Assembly (NCBI GenBank): GCA_024508675.1
Contig: JANINQ010000005.1
Span: 434,001-498,000, forward strand
Length of the DNA stretch: 64,000 nt
From: Afipia sp.
GTDB lineage: Bacteria; Pseudomonadota; Alphaproteobacteria; Rhizobiales; Xanthobacteraceae
Direction: 5' to 3'
The notes beneath the pieces are model-generated. The model made no database searches, had not been told where the DNA came from, and saw nothing but the letters and a program-made list of their open reading frames with translations. Both the position numbers and the translations under genes were made by a program. This document shows positions 19,010 through 27,942 of the stretch, in pieces; within the stretch, counting starts at the first letter, position 1; each line of letters starts with the position of its first letter.

Positions 19010-20977
19010 GTGGAAGGTCAGGCACGTTTCGATGCATCAGGGTCCGACGCCGGACGGTATCGCATGCTTGTCGATGCGATTACCGACTACGCGATCTATA
19101 TGCTGGACCTTCAAGGCATCGTTTCGAGCTGGAATCCGGGGGCGCGGCGGTTCAAGGGTTATCAGGAGGCCGAAGTCGTCGGCCAGCACTTCTCCCGATT
19201 TTACACCGAAGCCGACCGGAAATCCGGCCTTCCGCAGCAAGCACTCGACGCTGCGCTTCAGAACGGAAAATTCGAGGGTGAAGGATGGCGCGTCCGAAAG
19301 GACGGAACGCGATTCTGGGCCTATTCGGTCATCGACCTGATCCGCGACCCGTCCGGCAAGCCGGTCGGTTTCGCGAAGATCACCCGCGACCTTACCGAGC
19401 GCAAGCGCGCAGAGACTGCGCTACGCAATAGCCAGGAGCAGTTCCGGCTGCTCGTCGATGGTGTAACCGACTACGCGATCTATTTGCTTAACCGCGACGG
19501 AACGGTCGCAAGCTGGAATTCCGGTGCGCAACGGATCAAGGGTTACAAGCAGGAAGAAATCATAGGTCAGCACTTTTCTCGATTTTATACCGAGGAGGAC
19601 CGGCACGCCGAGCTTCCCAAGCAGGCCCTCGGAATCGCGGAACGCGAAGGCCGATATGAAAAGGAAGGCTGGCGCGTCCGCAAGGATGGAACGACATTCT
19701 GGGCCAATGTCGTTATCGACGCGATCCGGCACTCAGACGGATCGCTGCTCGGCTTTGCCAAGATCACACGCGACATCACCGAACGCAAAGATACCGAACG
19801 AGCGCTGGAAGAAACACGGCAGGCGCTCGTTCAATCGCAGAAGATGGAGGCTCTCGGCCGTCTGACCGGCGGCGTTGCCCATGACTTCAACAATCTGCTC
19901 ATGGCCATTCAGGGTAGCCTTGAGCTGCTGCAAAGAAACCTTCCAAAGGATAATCCGAAGATCAGACAATTGCTGGATAACGCCCTTCAGGGCACCCAGC
20001 GCGGCGCAGCTCTCACGCAGCGCATGCTTGCCTTTGCCAGACGACAGGAACTGAAGCCTGTTGCGGTGAATGTTCCCGATCTTCTGAGTGGAATGACCGA
20101 ACTGCTGGAACGCTCGCTCGATCCTTCAGTCCGGCTTGAAACACGATTTCCCTCCGTATTACCGCCTGCTTTGGTAGACGCAAATCAGCTCGAGCTTGCA
20201 ATTCTCAATCTTGCCGTGAATGCCCGCGATGCCATGCCCAAGGGAGGCACCATTGTCGTCGGCGCACAGGAACACGTCATCGCTCACGAACCAACCGTGG
20301 CTCCGCAACGCTATCTGTGTGTCACCATCACCGACACCGGCATGGGCATGGATGAAAGAACTCTTGCGCAAGCAATGGAGCCCTTCTTTACGACCAAGGG
20401 TGTCGGAAAAGGAACGGGTCTCGGCCTTCCGATGGTTCATGGTATGGCGCAGCAATCGGGCGGACAACTCGTCCTTAAGAGCGAGCTGGGTATCGGAACA
20501 ACAGCTGAGCTTTGGCTGCCGGTTGCACAGTCAGAGCCGGTCGCGACGAAGGCGTTCGGCATCGGTCCGGCGACAGTGCGCTCTGACCGGAAACTCGTGA
20601 TCCTGACGGTAGATGATGACCCGCTTGTCGGGCTGAACACCACTTCAATTCTCGAAGAACTTGGCCACAAGGTTCATAGCGCGTCCTCCGGAACACGAGC
20701 GCTCGAAATCCTTCAGCGGGAAGCTGACATCGAGCTTCTGATTACCGACCAGGCCATGCCGAACATGACAGGCGTCGACCTCATCAAGAATGTTCGTGCT
20801 GAAAAGCCGGATTTTCCGGCGATCATCGCCACCGGCTATGCCGAACTTCCTCAGGGAGAAGCCGCGGGAATCCCCAAACTCGCAAAGCCGTTCAGACAGC
20901 AGGATCTGGCAGCAATCATCGATGAGGCCATGGCGCTCGCGCCAACCGCAATTCACTCTGCAAGGCGAGAAGCCTGA
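19010..20977 (+). CDS. Hybrid sensor histidine kinase with tandem PAS domains
   Basis: A soluble 655-residue hybrid kinase. Two PAS domains (about residues 15-125 and 140-250) are near copies of each other, each with SWN-GA--KGY, GQHFSRFYTE-DR and GWRVRKDGT-FWA. Then the HisKA box GRLTGGVAHDFNNLL with the phospho-accepting His, an HATPase domain (LAVNARDAMPKGG, DTGMGMDERTL, KGTGLGLPMVHG), and a C-terminal receiver with acceptor Asp in LLITDQAMPNMTG. No membrane segment is visible. The start is uncertain: TTG at 18998 or GTG at 19010; I prefer the GTG because GGGG lies 6 nt upstream. No cognate regulator is adjacent, and the signal is unknown. Confidence 0.88.
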   Translation: MEGQARFDASGSDAGRYRMLVDAITDYAIYMLDLQGIVSSWNPGARRFKGYQEAEVVGQHFSRFYTEADRKSGLPQQALDAALQNGKFEGEGWRVRKDGTRFWAYSVIDLIRDPSGKPVGFAKITRDLTERKRAETALRNSQEQFRLLVDGVTDYAIYLLNRDGTVASWNSGAQRIKGYKQEEIIGQHFSRFYTEEDRHAELPKQALGIAEREGRYEKEGWRVRKDGTTFWANVVIDAIRHSDGSLLGFAKITRDITERKDTERALEETRQALVQSQKMEALGRLTGGVAHDFNNLLMAIQGSLELLQRNLPKDNPKIRQLLDNALQGTQRGAALTQRMLAFARRQELKPVAVNVPDLLSGMTELLERSLDPSVRLETRFPSVLPPALVDANQLELAILNLAVNARDAMPKGGTIVVGAQEHVIAHEPTVAPQRYLCVTITDTGMGMDERTLAQAMEPFFTTKGVGKGTGLGLPMVHGMAQQSGGQLVLKSELGIGTTAELWLPVAQSEPVATKAFGIGPATVRSDRKLVILTVDDDPLVGLNTTSILEELGHKVHSASSGTRALEILQREADIELLITDQAMPNMTGVDLIKNVRAEKPDFPAIIATGYAELPQGEAAGIPKLAKPFRQQDLAAIIDEAMALAPTAIHSARREA

Positions 20978-21040
20978 GTCAGCACACGAGTTTCCAGACG
21001 CGCCAAACCACTGACGACTGTGGGCGCCTGAATATCATGC

Positions 21041-21071
21041 GGCATCGGCCCTCCCCACCGGAGCCGATGTC
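21041..21071. terminator. Hairpin between convergent genes
   Basis: GGCATCGGC and GCCGATGTC pair over 9 bp with one G-U, between the kinase gene and the convergent fmdB. It has no T run, so a termination role is only a possibility. Confidence 0.35.
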
Positions 21072-21088
21072 CATAGAACTTCAAAAAT

Positions 21089-21430
21089 TCAGTGACTGAT
21101 CATCCACGGTCTTGCCGTGGGGAAACCCTTCGCACCGGAGCGCGATTTCGTCATCAGCCGCGAAGGCTTGCCGCCCGAACAGCAGCCGCAACCGGGGCCA
21201 TGCGATGCCTTGTATTCGCCGAGAGTCTTCGGCGCGTTGGCGCTGCGCTCGTTGACCGCATGCGACTTGCGTGTTGCAGCCGGCATGCATGAGAAGTGCG
21301 GCGCGGTCAGAATGGCGCGTGGCGCGGACACCGCACAATGCGGACAGTCTTGCGGCATGTCGTATTCGGACATTGGCCGCATCTCGGTGAAAGGTCCGCA
21401 GTCATTGCAAAGATACTCGTAAACCGGCAC
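21089..21430 (-). CDS. fmdB: FmdB-like zinc ribbon protein
   Basis: A 113-residue small protein of the FmdB/CxxC_CXXC_SSSS zinc-ribbon family. The N-terminus MPVYEYLCNDCG gives the first CxxC (residues 8 and 11) and CPHC (29-32) the second. The middle and C-terminal part is longer than a minimal ribbon and holds a second Cys cluster, GPGCGCCSGG. FmdB of Methylophilus was proposed to regulate formamidase; its biochemical role is unclear. It lies 91 bp downstream of fmdA on the same strand, which supports the name. Confidence 0.85.
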   Translation of the reverse strand: MPVYEYLCNDCGPFTEMRPMSEYDMPQDCPHCAVSAPRAILTAPHFSCMPAATRKSHAVNERSANAPKTLGEYKASHGPGCGCCSGGKPSRLMTKSRSGAKGFPTARPWMISH

Positions 21431-21521
21431 AGCCCGTCTCCCTCGGTTTGCTCAGTCGATATTTGATCCGCGCGCACGTGGAGACAGCAAGATACGCACC
21501 GTCTCCACGCTGCCTCGCGGG

Positions 21522-22751
21522 TTACTTGTCAGGCGACAGTGGCATGTCGATGCCGCCCTTGATGTGTTTGATCGGTCCAGCCGAGGACGGCATGATGTCG
21601 AAATCGAAGATCTCCGTTGGCAGCCAGAGCGTGGCGCAGGCATTCGGCACGTCCACCACGCCGGAGATATGGCCCTGAACCGGCGCTGTGCCGAGGATCG
21701 AGTAGGCTTGCGCGCCGGAATAGCCGAACTTCTTCAGATACTCGATAGCGTTCAGACATGCCTGACGATAGGCGATATGGACGTCGAGATAATGCTGCTT
21801 GCCCTGCTCATCGACGGAGATACCCTCAAAGATGAGGTAGTTATTGTAGTTCGGTGTCACCGGCGATGGCTTGAAGATCGGGTTCTTGATGCCATACTTT
21901 GCCATGCCGTCCTTGATCACATCGACCTTGATGTGCAGCCAGCCGGCCATTTCGATGGCGCCGCAGAACGTGATTTCACCGTCGCCCTGGCTGAAGTGAA
22001 GATCGCCCATCGAAAGACCTGCGCCCGGAACATAGACGGGGAAGTAGATCTTCGAGCCGCGCGACAAATCCTTGATGTCGCAGTTGCCACCGTGCTCACG
22101 CGGCGGAACGGTGCGAGCACCTTCCGCGGCTGCCTTCGCCTTGGCATCCCCCTTCAGGCGGCCCATATGCGCGGTCGGACCGAACGGCGGATTGGCAAGG
22201 CCGGGCACGCGGGTCGGATTGGTCGCGATCAGCGCTGTCTCGCGCTCGTTCCACATCGACAGCATTTTCGGATCGGGCAGACAACCGATCAGACCTGGAT
22301 GGATCAGGCCCGCGAAGTTGACACCGGGAATGTGCCGCGACGAGGTATACATGCCCTTGAAGTCCCAGATCGACTTCTGCGCCAGCGGGAAATGATCGGT
22401 CAGAAAGCCGCCGCCATTTTGCTTGGAGAAGAAGCCATTGAAACCCCAGAGGCTTTCCTTCATCGGGCCGACGTCAAGCAGATCGACAACCAGAAGGTCG
22501 CCTGGCTCCGCGCCCTTGACGCCGATCGGACCAGAAAGGAAGTGCACGATCGACAGGTCGATGTCGCGCACGTCGTCGGCTGAGTCATTGTTCTTGATGA
22601 AGCCGCCGGTCCAATCGTAAGTCTCGATGATGAAGTCATCGCCGGGATTGACCCATTCCACCATCGGAATATCCGGATGCCAGCGATTGTGAACCTTGTC
22701 GTTGTCGTAGGCCGACTGATTGAGATCGACCTTGATCAGTGTATCTGGCAT
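21522..22751 (-). CDS. fmdA: Formamidase / acetamidase
   Basis: A 409-residue enzyme of the FmdA_AmdA family, matching the usual length. It hydrolyses formamide to formate and ammonia; some members prefer acetamide. Seen: MPDTLIKVDLNQSAYDNDKV at the N-terminus, SIVHFLSGPIGVKGAEPGDL, HPGLIGCLPDP, HGGNCDIKDLSRGS and MGDLHFSQGDGEITFCGAIE, all close to known formamidases. I chose the ATG at 22751; the frame extends to 22886 into the urtE gene. It follows the Urt-type transporter genes on the same strand by 31 bp, so imported short-chain amides are probably its substrate and ammonia the nitrogen source gained. Confidence 0.95.
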   Translation of the reverse strand: MPDTLIKVDLNQSAYDNDKVHNRWHPDIPMVEWVNPGDDFIIETYDWTGGFIKNNDSADDVRDIDLSIVHFLSGPIGVKGAEPGDLLVVDLLDVGPMKESLWGFNGFFSKQNGGGFLTDHFPLAQKSIWDFKGMYTSSRHIPGVNFAGLIHPGLIGCLPDPKMLSMWNERETALIATNPTRVPGLANPPFGPTAHMGRLKGDAKAKAAAEGARTVPPREHGGNCDIKDLSRGSKIYFPVYVPGAGLSMGDLHFSQGDGEITFCGAIEMAGWLHIKVDVIKDGMAKYGIKNPIFKPSPVTPNYNNYLIFEGISVDEQGKQHYLDVHIAYRQACLNAIEYLKKFGYSGAQAYSILGTAPVQGHISGVVDVPNACATLWLPTEIFDFDIMPSSAGPIKHIKGGIDMPLSPDK

Positions 22752-22782
22752 TGAGATGCTCCCCTGGTTACGAACGGCTTGG

Positions 22783-23472
22783 TTAAACTGAAAGATATTT
22801 TGCGACCTGCGCGGCATCGATGCCGTCGCGGGCCTCATCGCGGACGATTTCCCCATTCTCGATAACAAGCACGCGGTCGGCGACATCGAGTGCGAAACTC
22901 AGGACCTGTTCGGATACGATGATCGAGAGACCACGCTCGTCGCGAATGCGCTTGAGCGTGCGCGCCATCTCGCGAATAATCGACGGCTGAATGCCCTCGG
23001 TCGGCTCATCCAGCAACAGCACTTTCGGATTGGTCGCGAGCGCCCGCGCGATCGCCAGCTGCTGCTGCTGACCGCCGGACAGATTGCCTCCGCGCCGGCC
23101 CTTCATTTCGAGTAGGACAGGAAACAGCTCGTAGATGTCGCCGGGCACGTCTTTTCCGCCTGACGCAACCAATCCGGTTTCGATATTTTCCTTCACCGTC
23201 ATGGTGGAGAAAATCATGCGGCCTTGCGGCACGTAAGCGAGACCCTTGGCGACACGCTCATAGCTTTTGAGCTTGCTGAGCTCGCTACCTTCCATGGACA
23301 CCGAGCCGCTCTTGGTCGGCACGATTCCCATCAGGGACTTCATCAGCGTGGTCTTGCCCATGCCGTTGCGGCCCATGATCGCAACGATCTCATTTGGCTG
23401 AACGGACACATTGAGTCCGTGCAAGACTTCGCTTTGTCCGTATGCGACATGAAGATCGGAAATCGCCAGCAT
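22783..23472 (-). CDS. urtE: Urea/short-chain amide ABC transporter ATPase
   Basis: A 229-residue ATPase of the HAAT (branched-chain amino acid/urea) class, UrtE type. Walker A GRNGMGKTT, signature NLSGGQQQQLAIARAL, Walker B VLLLDEPTEGIQPSII, and the UrtE-like IIVSEQVLSFALDVADR in place of the usual switch region. It pairs with UrtD to drive import through UrtBC. The order urtABCDE followed by fmdA, with no urease gene nearby, suggests that amides such as formamide are the main cargo; such transporters are called FmdDEF or Urt in different organisms. Confidence 0.92.
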   Translation of the reverse strand: MLAISDLHVAYGQSEVLHGLNVSVQPNEIVAIMGRNGMGKTTLMKSLMGIVPTKSGSVSMEGSELSKLKSYERVAKGLAYVPQGRMIFSTMTVKENIETGLVASGGKDVPGDIYELFPVLLEMKGRRGGNLSGGQQQQLAIARALATNPKVLLLDEPTEGIQPSIIREMARTLKRIRDERGLSIIVSEQVLSFALDVADRVLVIENGEIVRDEARDGIDAAQVAKYLSV

Positions 23473-23494
23473 GGTATCTTCCTTGATTTCGGAC

Positions 23495-24250
23495 TTAGTG
23501 GCCGAGATAGACTTCGATGACCTTCGGATCGTTCTTGACCTTCTCCATCGAGCCTTCCGACAAAATCTGGCCTTGATGCAGCACTGTCACCTTGTGGGCG
23601 ATGTCTTCGACAAACTTCATGTCGTGCTCGATCACCAGAACCGAACGATCCTTGATAATGCGATTGAGAAGTTCAGCGGTCTTAACGCGCTCGCTGACGC
23701 TCATGCCTGCGACCGGCTCGTCCAGCATCAACAGGTCCGGGTCCTGGATCAGCAGCATGCCGATCTCGAGCCACTGCTTCTGACCATGACTGAGAAGTTC
23801 CGCGCTCATGCCGAGACGATCCTTCAGGAAAATCATCTCTGCGACTTCTTCCACACGCTCACGCACAGTCTTGTCGCGCTGGAATGTGAGGGCTCCGAAT
23901 ACCGTGCGCCCGCGCGGATAGGAGATTTCGAGATTTTCGAACACCGTGAGGTCGTCATAGATGGATGGCGTCTGGAACTTCCGGCCCACCCCGGCCTGAA
24001 CAATCTCGTTCTCCTTCATCTTGGTCAGTTCCTGATTTCGGAACTGAATAGACCCGGAGGTGGCTTTGGTCTTGCCGCAGATCAGATCAAGCACCGTGGT
24101 CTTTCCGGCTCCATTCGGACCGATGATGACCCGGATTTCGTTCTCATCGACATAGAACGAAAGATCGTTCACGGCCTTGAAGCCATCGAATGACACCGTC
24201 AGCGCCTCAACGGCTAGCAGGAATTCCTTGGGCTGATGACCGACAAGCAT
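23495..24250 (-). CDS. urtD: Urea/short-chain amide ABC transporter ATPase
   Basis: A 251-residue ATPase of the LivG/UrtD group. Walker A GPNGAGKTT, then GVGRKFQTPSIYDDLTV, a feature of UrtD, the signature-like LSHGQKQWLEIGMLL, Walker B DLLMLDEPVAGMS and the switch VIEHDM. It is complete. It lies 22 bp upstream of urtE and 9 bp downstream of urtC. Confidence 0.93.
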   Translation of the reverse strand: MLVGHQPKEFLLAVEALTVSFDGFKAVNDLSFYVDENEIRVIIGPNGAGKTTVLDLICGKTKATSGSIQFRNQELTKMKENEIVQAGVGRKFQTPSIYDDLTVFENLEISYPRGRTVFGALTFQRDKTVRERVEEVAEMIFLKDRLGMSAELLSHGQKQWLEIGMLLIQDPDLLMLDEPVAGMSVSERVKTAELLNRIIKDRSVLVIEHDMKFVEDIAHKVTVLHQGQILSEGSMEKVKNDPKVIEVYLGH

Positions 24251-24259
24251 GTTGCTCTC

Positions 24260-25468
24260 CTATTCCGCAGGTGCGCCGTCGGCGACAGAACCGCCGGTCC
24301 AGCCATTCTTGCCGTCTGTCTTCGGCTTGCGTGATGCGATCAGGCGATCGATATGGCTCTGAACGTGGTCGCGCCAGATTCCAGCCAGGCCATTTGGGAA
24401 GGCGAGAACCACCGCGATAAACAAACCGCCAAGGCCGAACAGCCACAGTTCAGGAAACGATTCCGACAGACTGGTCTTGGCGAAATTAACCAGAAGCGTG
24501 CCGTAGACCGCGCCGAGGATGGAGAGACGCCCACCCACGGCGGCATAGATCACCATTTCGATGGACGGCACGATGCCGACGAAGGACGGCGACATGAAGC
24601 CGATTTCGAGGGCGAACAATGCGCCGCCGATCGATGCAAACACCGCAGCGGCGCAGAATGCGAATATCTTGAAGTTGGCGACGCTGTAGCCGGAGAACCG
24701 GACGCGATCTTCCTTCTCGCGCATGGCGACCAGGATTCGTCCGAGCTTGGAGTGGTGGATGAAAAGAGCGACGCCAATGCAGCCGAACAGCAAAGCTACT
24801 TCCACGAAGTAGAGAATAAACTTGGCGTTATCGGTGCGGATGTCCCATCCCTTCAGCGTGCGCAGGTCAGTGATGCCGTTGACGCCGCCGGTGTAGCCCT
24901 GCTGACCGATGATCAGAATGGTAAGGATCGCAGCAATCGCCTGGGTAATAATCGCAAAATAGGTGCCCCCGACCCGCCGCTTGAACATCGCGGCGCCGAC
25001 GATAAAGGAGAAGATCGCGGGAACAAGAATGATCGCGATAATCGTAAAGGTCAGGCTGTGAAACGGCTTCCAGAAGAACGGGAGCTGCGTGAGCTGATTC
25101 CAGTCCATGAAGTCGGGAATGCCGGGCGTAGACTGAATCTTGGTGTTGGCGACACTCGAAGCTTCCAGCTTGAGAAACATCGCCATGCAGTAACCGCCGA
25201 GGCCGAAGAAAACGCCCTGCCCCAGGCTCAGAATGCCGCCATATCCCCAGCAGATGACAAGGCCGATCGCGACAAACGCATAAGTCAGATACTTGGCGAC
25301 CAGGTTGAGCCGGAAGATATCCAGCGTCAGTGGCAGGATGACAACCAACAGCACGGCGAGCGCGAGAATGCCGACAAGTTCGGAGCGGTTCGCGAAGCGC
25401 GGATTGTCATTGACGGACTTGGCAACAGAAGTTTGCTCAACGCTTTTTTTGGACATTTTCTCGGGCAT
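24260..25468 (-). CDS. urtC: Urea/short-chain amide ABC transporter permease UrtC
   Basis: A 402-residue HAAT-class permease. A hydrophilic N-terminus of about 35 residues precedes LVGILALAVLLVVILPLTLD and further membrane helices; GYGGILSLGQGVFFGLGGYC is the conserved LivM/UrtC stretch, and GQQGYTGGVNGITDLRTLKG is UrtC-like. The C-terminus carries a charged tail. The start is uncertain between ATG 25468 and ATG 25456; I prefer 25468, which sits 13 bp after the urtB stop with AGGAAA just upstream. Longer frames would run into urtB. Confidence 0.9.
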   Translation of the reverse strand: MPEKMSKKSVEQTSVAKSVNDNPRFANRSELVGILALAVLLVVILPLTLDIFRLNLVAKYLTYAFVAIGLVICWGYGGILSLGQGVFFGLGGYCMAMFLKLEASSVANTKIQSTPGIPDFMDWNQLTQLPFFWKPFHSLTFTIIAIILVPAIFSFIVGAAMFKRRVGGTYFAIITQAIAAILTILIIGQQGYTGGVNGITDLRTLKGWDIRTDNAKFILYFVEVALLFGCIGVALFIHHSKLGRILVAMREKEDRVRFSGYSVANFKIFAFCAAAVFASIGGALFALEIGFMSPSFVGIVPSIEMVIYAAVGGRLSILGAVYGTLLVNFAKTSLSESFPELWLFGLGGLFIAVVLAFPNGLAGIWRDHVQSHIDRLIASRKPKTDGKNGWTGGSVADGAPAE

Positions 25469-25481
25469 TTTCCTGGCCTTT

Positions 25482-26408
25482 TCACTTCCGGACCTTGAGG
25501 GCGAACAGTCCCTGCGGCCGCAGCATGAGGATGCCGACAATGGCAAGCAGCGTGAGAACCTTGGCCATCGACCCTGACATGAAGAATTCCATGGTCGACT
25601 GGGCCTGAGAGATGGTGAATGCCGAAGCGATGGTTCCGAGCAGGCTGGCTGCGCCGCCAAACACCACAACAAGGAACGTATCGACGATATAGAGCTGGCC
25701 GGAGGTTGGACCTGTCGAACCGATCATGGTGAAGGCCGAGCCGGCGACACCCGCGATGCCGCAGCCGAGACCAAAAGTGAATCGATCCACGCGCTCGGTG
25801 TTGATGCCGGTGGCACCAGCCATCACGCGATTCTGCACCACGGCGCGCACCTGGCGGCCCCAGCGTGACTTGTACATGATATAGGCCACAGCGACCGTAA
25901 TCAGGACCGTCAAGCACATCACGAAAATGCCGTTGATTGGCACTTCGATCGTATCGGTGAGCTTGAGCGAACCCAGCATCCACTGCGGAAGTTCGACACC
26001 GACTTCACGCGCGCCGAAGATCGAACGATAGGCCTGCTGCAGCATCAGGCTGAGGCCCCAGGTCGCCAACAGCGTATCGAGCGGACGCTTGTAGAGATGG
26101 CGTATCAGCGCCCATTCCACCAGCATGCCGAGCGCGCCGGATGCGATGAAGGCCAATATCATTGCGATGAAGAAATAGCCGCTGAACAGCGAAGGCAGGT
26201 ACGCCTGAAAGAAATTCGACGTCATCCAGGTGACGTAAGCGCCGAGGATCATGAATTCGCCGTGCGCCATGTTGATGACGCCCATCTGGCCGAAGATGAT
26301 CGCCAGTCCAAGGGCCATGAGAACGTAAACGGAGAACAGGATAAGGCCCGCAAATCCCTGCATCACAAAGATCGAGCCGAGATCACCAATCGAATAGTCG
26401 CCGAACAT
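25482..26408 (-). CDS. urtB: Urea/short-chain amide ABC transporter permease UrtB
   Basis: A 308-residue HAAT-class permease with about eight membrane segments. The conserved ALGLAIIFGQMGVINMAHGE at residues about 31-50 is typical of UrtB/LivH, as is GLGCGIAGVAGSAFTMIGST. I chose the ATG at 26408, which begins MFGDYSIGDLGS; the frame continues upstream but through the intergenic hairpins. It forms the channel with UrtC. Confidence 0.94.
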   Translation of the reverse strand: MFGDYSIGDLGSIFVMQGFAGLILFSVYVLMALGLAIIFGQMGVINMAHGEFMILGAYVTWMTSNFFQAYLPSLFSGYFFIAMILAFIASGALGMLVEWALIRHLYKRPLDTLLATWGLSLMLQQAYRSIFGAREVGVELPQWMLGSLKLTDTIEVPINGIFVMCLTVLITVAVAYIMYKSRWGRQVRAVVQNRVMAGATGINTERVDRFTFGLGCGIAGVAGSAFTMIGSTGPTSGQLYIVDTFLVVVFGGAASLLGTIASAFTISQAQSTMEFFMSGSMAKVLTLLAIVGILMLRPQGLFALKVRK

Positions 26409-26430
26409 TTCAATTCTCCGCCGGGGAAGT

Positions 26431-26490
26431 CTCGCGCCGCGGACGAATCCGCGGCGCGAGCGCTGCGGGTGTGGGCTGACGACCCACACC
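26431..26490 (-). other. Two strong hairpins between urtA and urtB
   Basis: In the 121-bp gap between urtA and urtB a perfect 13-bp stem (26431-26443 with 26448-26460, loop of 4 nt) is followed by a perfect 8-bp stem GGTGTGGG / CCCACACC at 26468-26490. No T run follows. They probably limit read-through or protect the 3' end of the abundant urtA message. Confidence 0.75.
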
Positions 26491-26529
26491 TGGGAGCTGA
26501 TTGTTGTGGAGAGGGACCGGACGCGCGGC

Positions 26530-27792
26530 TTACTGGTAGCCCTTCGGGAACGGATCGGGCTCGACCAGATCGGCGGTCTCGTAAACCACCTTGAACTGAC
26601 CATCAAGGCCCGCGAGACCCACACGCGTCTTGGACCAGAGATGGTGGTTCGGATGGATCTTGACGTAACCTTCCGGTGCCTTGGTGAACTCGATGCCTGC
26701 TGATGCCGCTGCGATCTTGTCGACATCGAAGCTGCCGGCCTTCTCAACAGTCATCTTCCAGAGCCACGGGCCGAGATAGGCAGCCTGGGTGACGTCTCCG
26801 ATCACGGTTTTCTCGCCCCACATCTTCTTGAACGCGGCAACGAATTCCTTGTTGTTCGCATTATCGAGCGACTGGAAGTATTTCATGCAAGCAAATGCGC
26901 CCGCGATGTTTTCACCGCCAATACCGTCGATTTCGTCCTCGGTCACCGAGATGGTGAGCAGCGTCTGCTTCGACAGATCGATACCGGCTGCCTTGAGCTG
27001 CTTGTAGAAAGCGACGTTCGAGCCGCCGACGATGATAGCGTAAATCACATCCGGCTTGGTCAGCTTGATCTTGTTAATGACCGAGTTGAACTGGGTGTGG
27101 CCGAGCGGGAAGTATTCCTCGCCAACGACCTTCGCGCCCTGCAGGTGGCCTTCAATATGCTTGCGCGCGATCTTGTTCGAGGTGCGCGGCCAGATGTAAT
27201 CCGAACCGAGCAGATAGAAAGTCTTCGCGCCCTTGGTCTTGTTGACCCAGTCAAGGCCGGCGATGATCTGCTGAGTTGCTTCCTGACCGGTGTAGATGAC
27301 GTTCTTGGACTGCTCGAGGCCTTCATAGAAGGTCGGGTAGTAGAGCATGCCGTTATACTGCTCGAACACCGGCAGCACTGCCTTGCGCGAGGCAGACGTC
27401 CAGCAGCCCATCACCGACGCACACTTGTCATTGACCAAGAGCTTCTTGGCCTTTTCAGCGAAGGTCGGCCAGTCGGATGCGCCGTCTTCCTGGATGAACT
27501 TGATCTTGCGGCCGAGCACGCCGCCCGAGGCGTTGATCTGCTCGATCGCCAGTTTCTCGGCCTGCACCGATCCCGTTTCGGAAATCGCCATGGTGCCGGT
27601 AACCGAGTGCAGGATACCGACAGTAACTTCAGTGTCGGTCACCGCGAGACCTGTGGTGTTGACCGCAGAGGTCGCAGGCCCCGCGCCGAATGACGGGCGC
27701 GAAACCATGGACATGGCCGGCAAAGCCGCCATTCCCATAAGCATCTTGCGCCGGAAAGGTGACTGCAAACCCTGATCTTTTTTGTCTGACAT
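26530..27792 (-). CDS. urtA: Urea/short-chain amide ABC transporter binding protein
   Basis: A 420-residue periplasmic binding protein of the UrtA/FmdD family. The N-terminus has QSPFRRKMLMGMAALPAMSM, compatible with a Tat-type signal. The mature part begins with TEVTVGILHSVTGTMAISET, followed by SGGVLGRKIKFIQEDGASDW and CWTSASRKAVLPVFEQYNGM, which are strongly conserved in UrtA. It is the first gene of the minus-strand operon, facing the permease-kinase gene across 150 bp, so its expression may be set by that two-component system or by general nitrogen control. Confidence 0.95.
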   Translation of the reverse strand: MSDKKDQGLQSPFRRKMLMGMAALPAMSMVSRPSFGAGPATSAVNTTGLAVTDTEVTVGILHSVTGTMAISETGSVQAEKLAIEQINASGGVLGRKIKFIQEDGASDWPTFAEKAKKLLVNDKCASVMGCWTSASRKAVLPVFEQYNGMLYYPTFYEGLEQSKNVIYTGQEATQQIIAGLDWVNKTKGAKTFYLLGSDYIWPRTSNKIARKHIEGHLQGAKVVGEEYFPLGHTQFNSVINKIKLTKPDVIYAIIVGGSNVAFYKQLKAAGIDLSKQTLLTISVTEDEIDGIGGENIAGAFACMKYFQSLDNANNKEFVAAFKKMWGEKTVIGDVTQAAYLGPWLWKMTVEKAGSFDVDKIAAASAGIEFTKAPEGYVKIHPNHHLWSKTRVGLAGLDGQFKVVYETADLVEPDPFPKGYQ

Positions 27793-27837
27793 GACCGCCC
27801 CTTGTGTTGGCTGAACAACGCTTCGATAGGGGAACGA

Positions 27838-27853
27838 TGGCCCGGATTGTGCA
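27838..27853 (+). promoter_or_regulatory. Possible sigma-54 promoter before the receptor kinase
   Basis: TGGCCCGGATTGTGCA keeps the GG-N10-GC spacing of -24/-12 promoters but deviates from TGGCAC and TTGC. It lies 90 bp upstream of the chosen kinase start. Weak, offered because the neighbourhood is nitrogen-related. Confidence 0.25.
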
Positions 27854-27942
27854 TCGCACGCATACGTGAAATCGCGCATACGGCACCGCAAAAGCGCGAC
27901 GTAGATTTTTCAGCGGGCGATGTGGACCATGAGGAGAACAGG

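Noticed and set aside
21564-22583. 339-codon plus-strand frame opposite fmdA
   Set aside because: Antisense shadow of a clearly conserved formamidase.
24353-25498. Long plus-strand frame opposite urtC
   Set aside because: It mirrors the codon pattern of urtC and shows no protein motif; a shadow frame.
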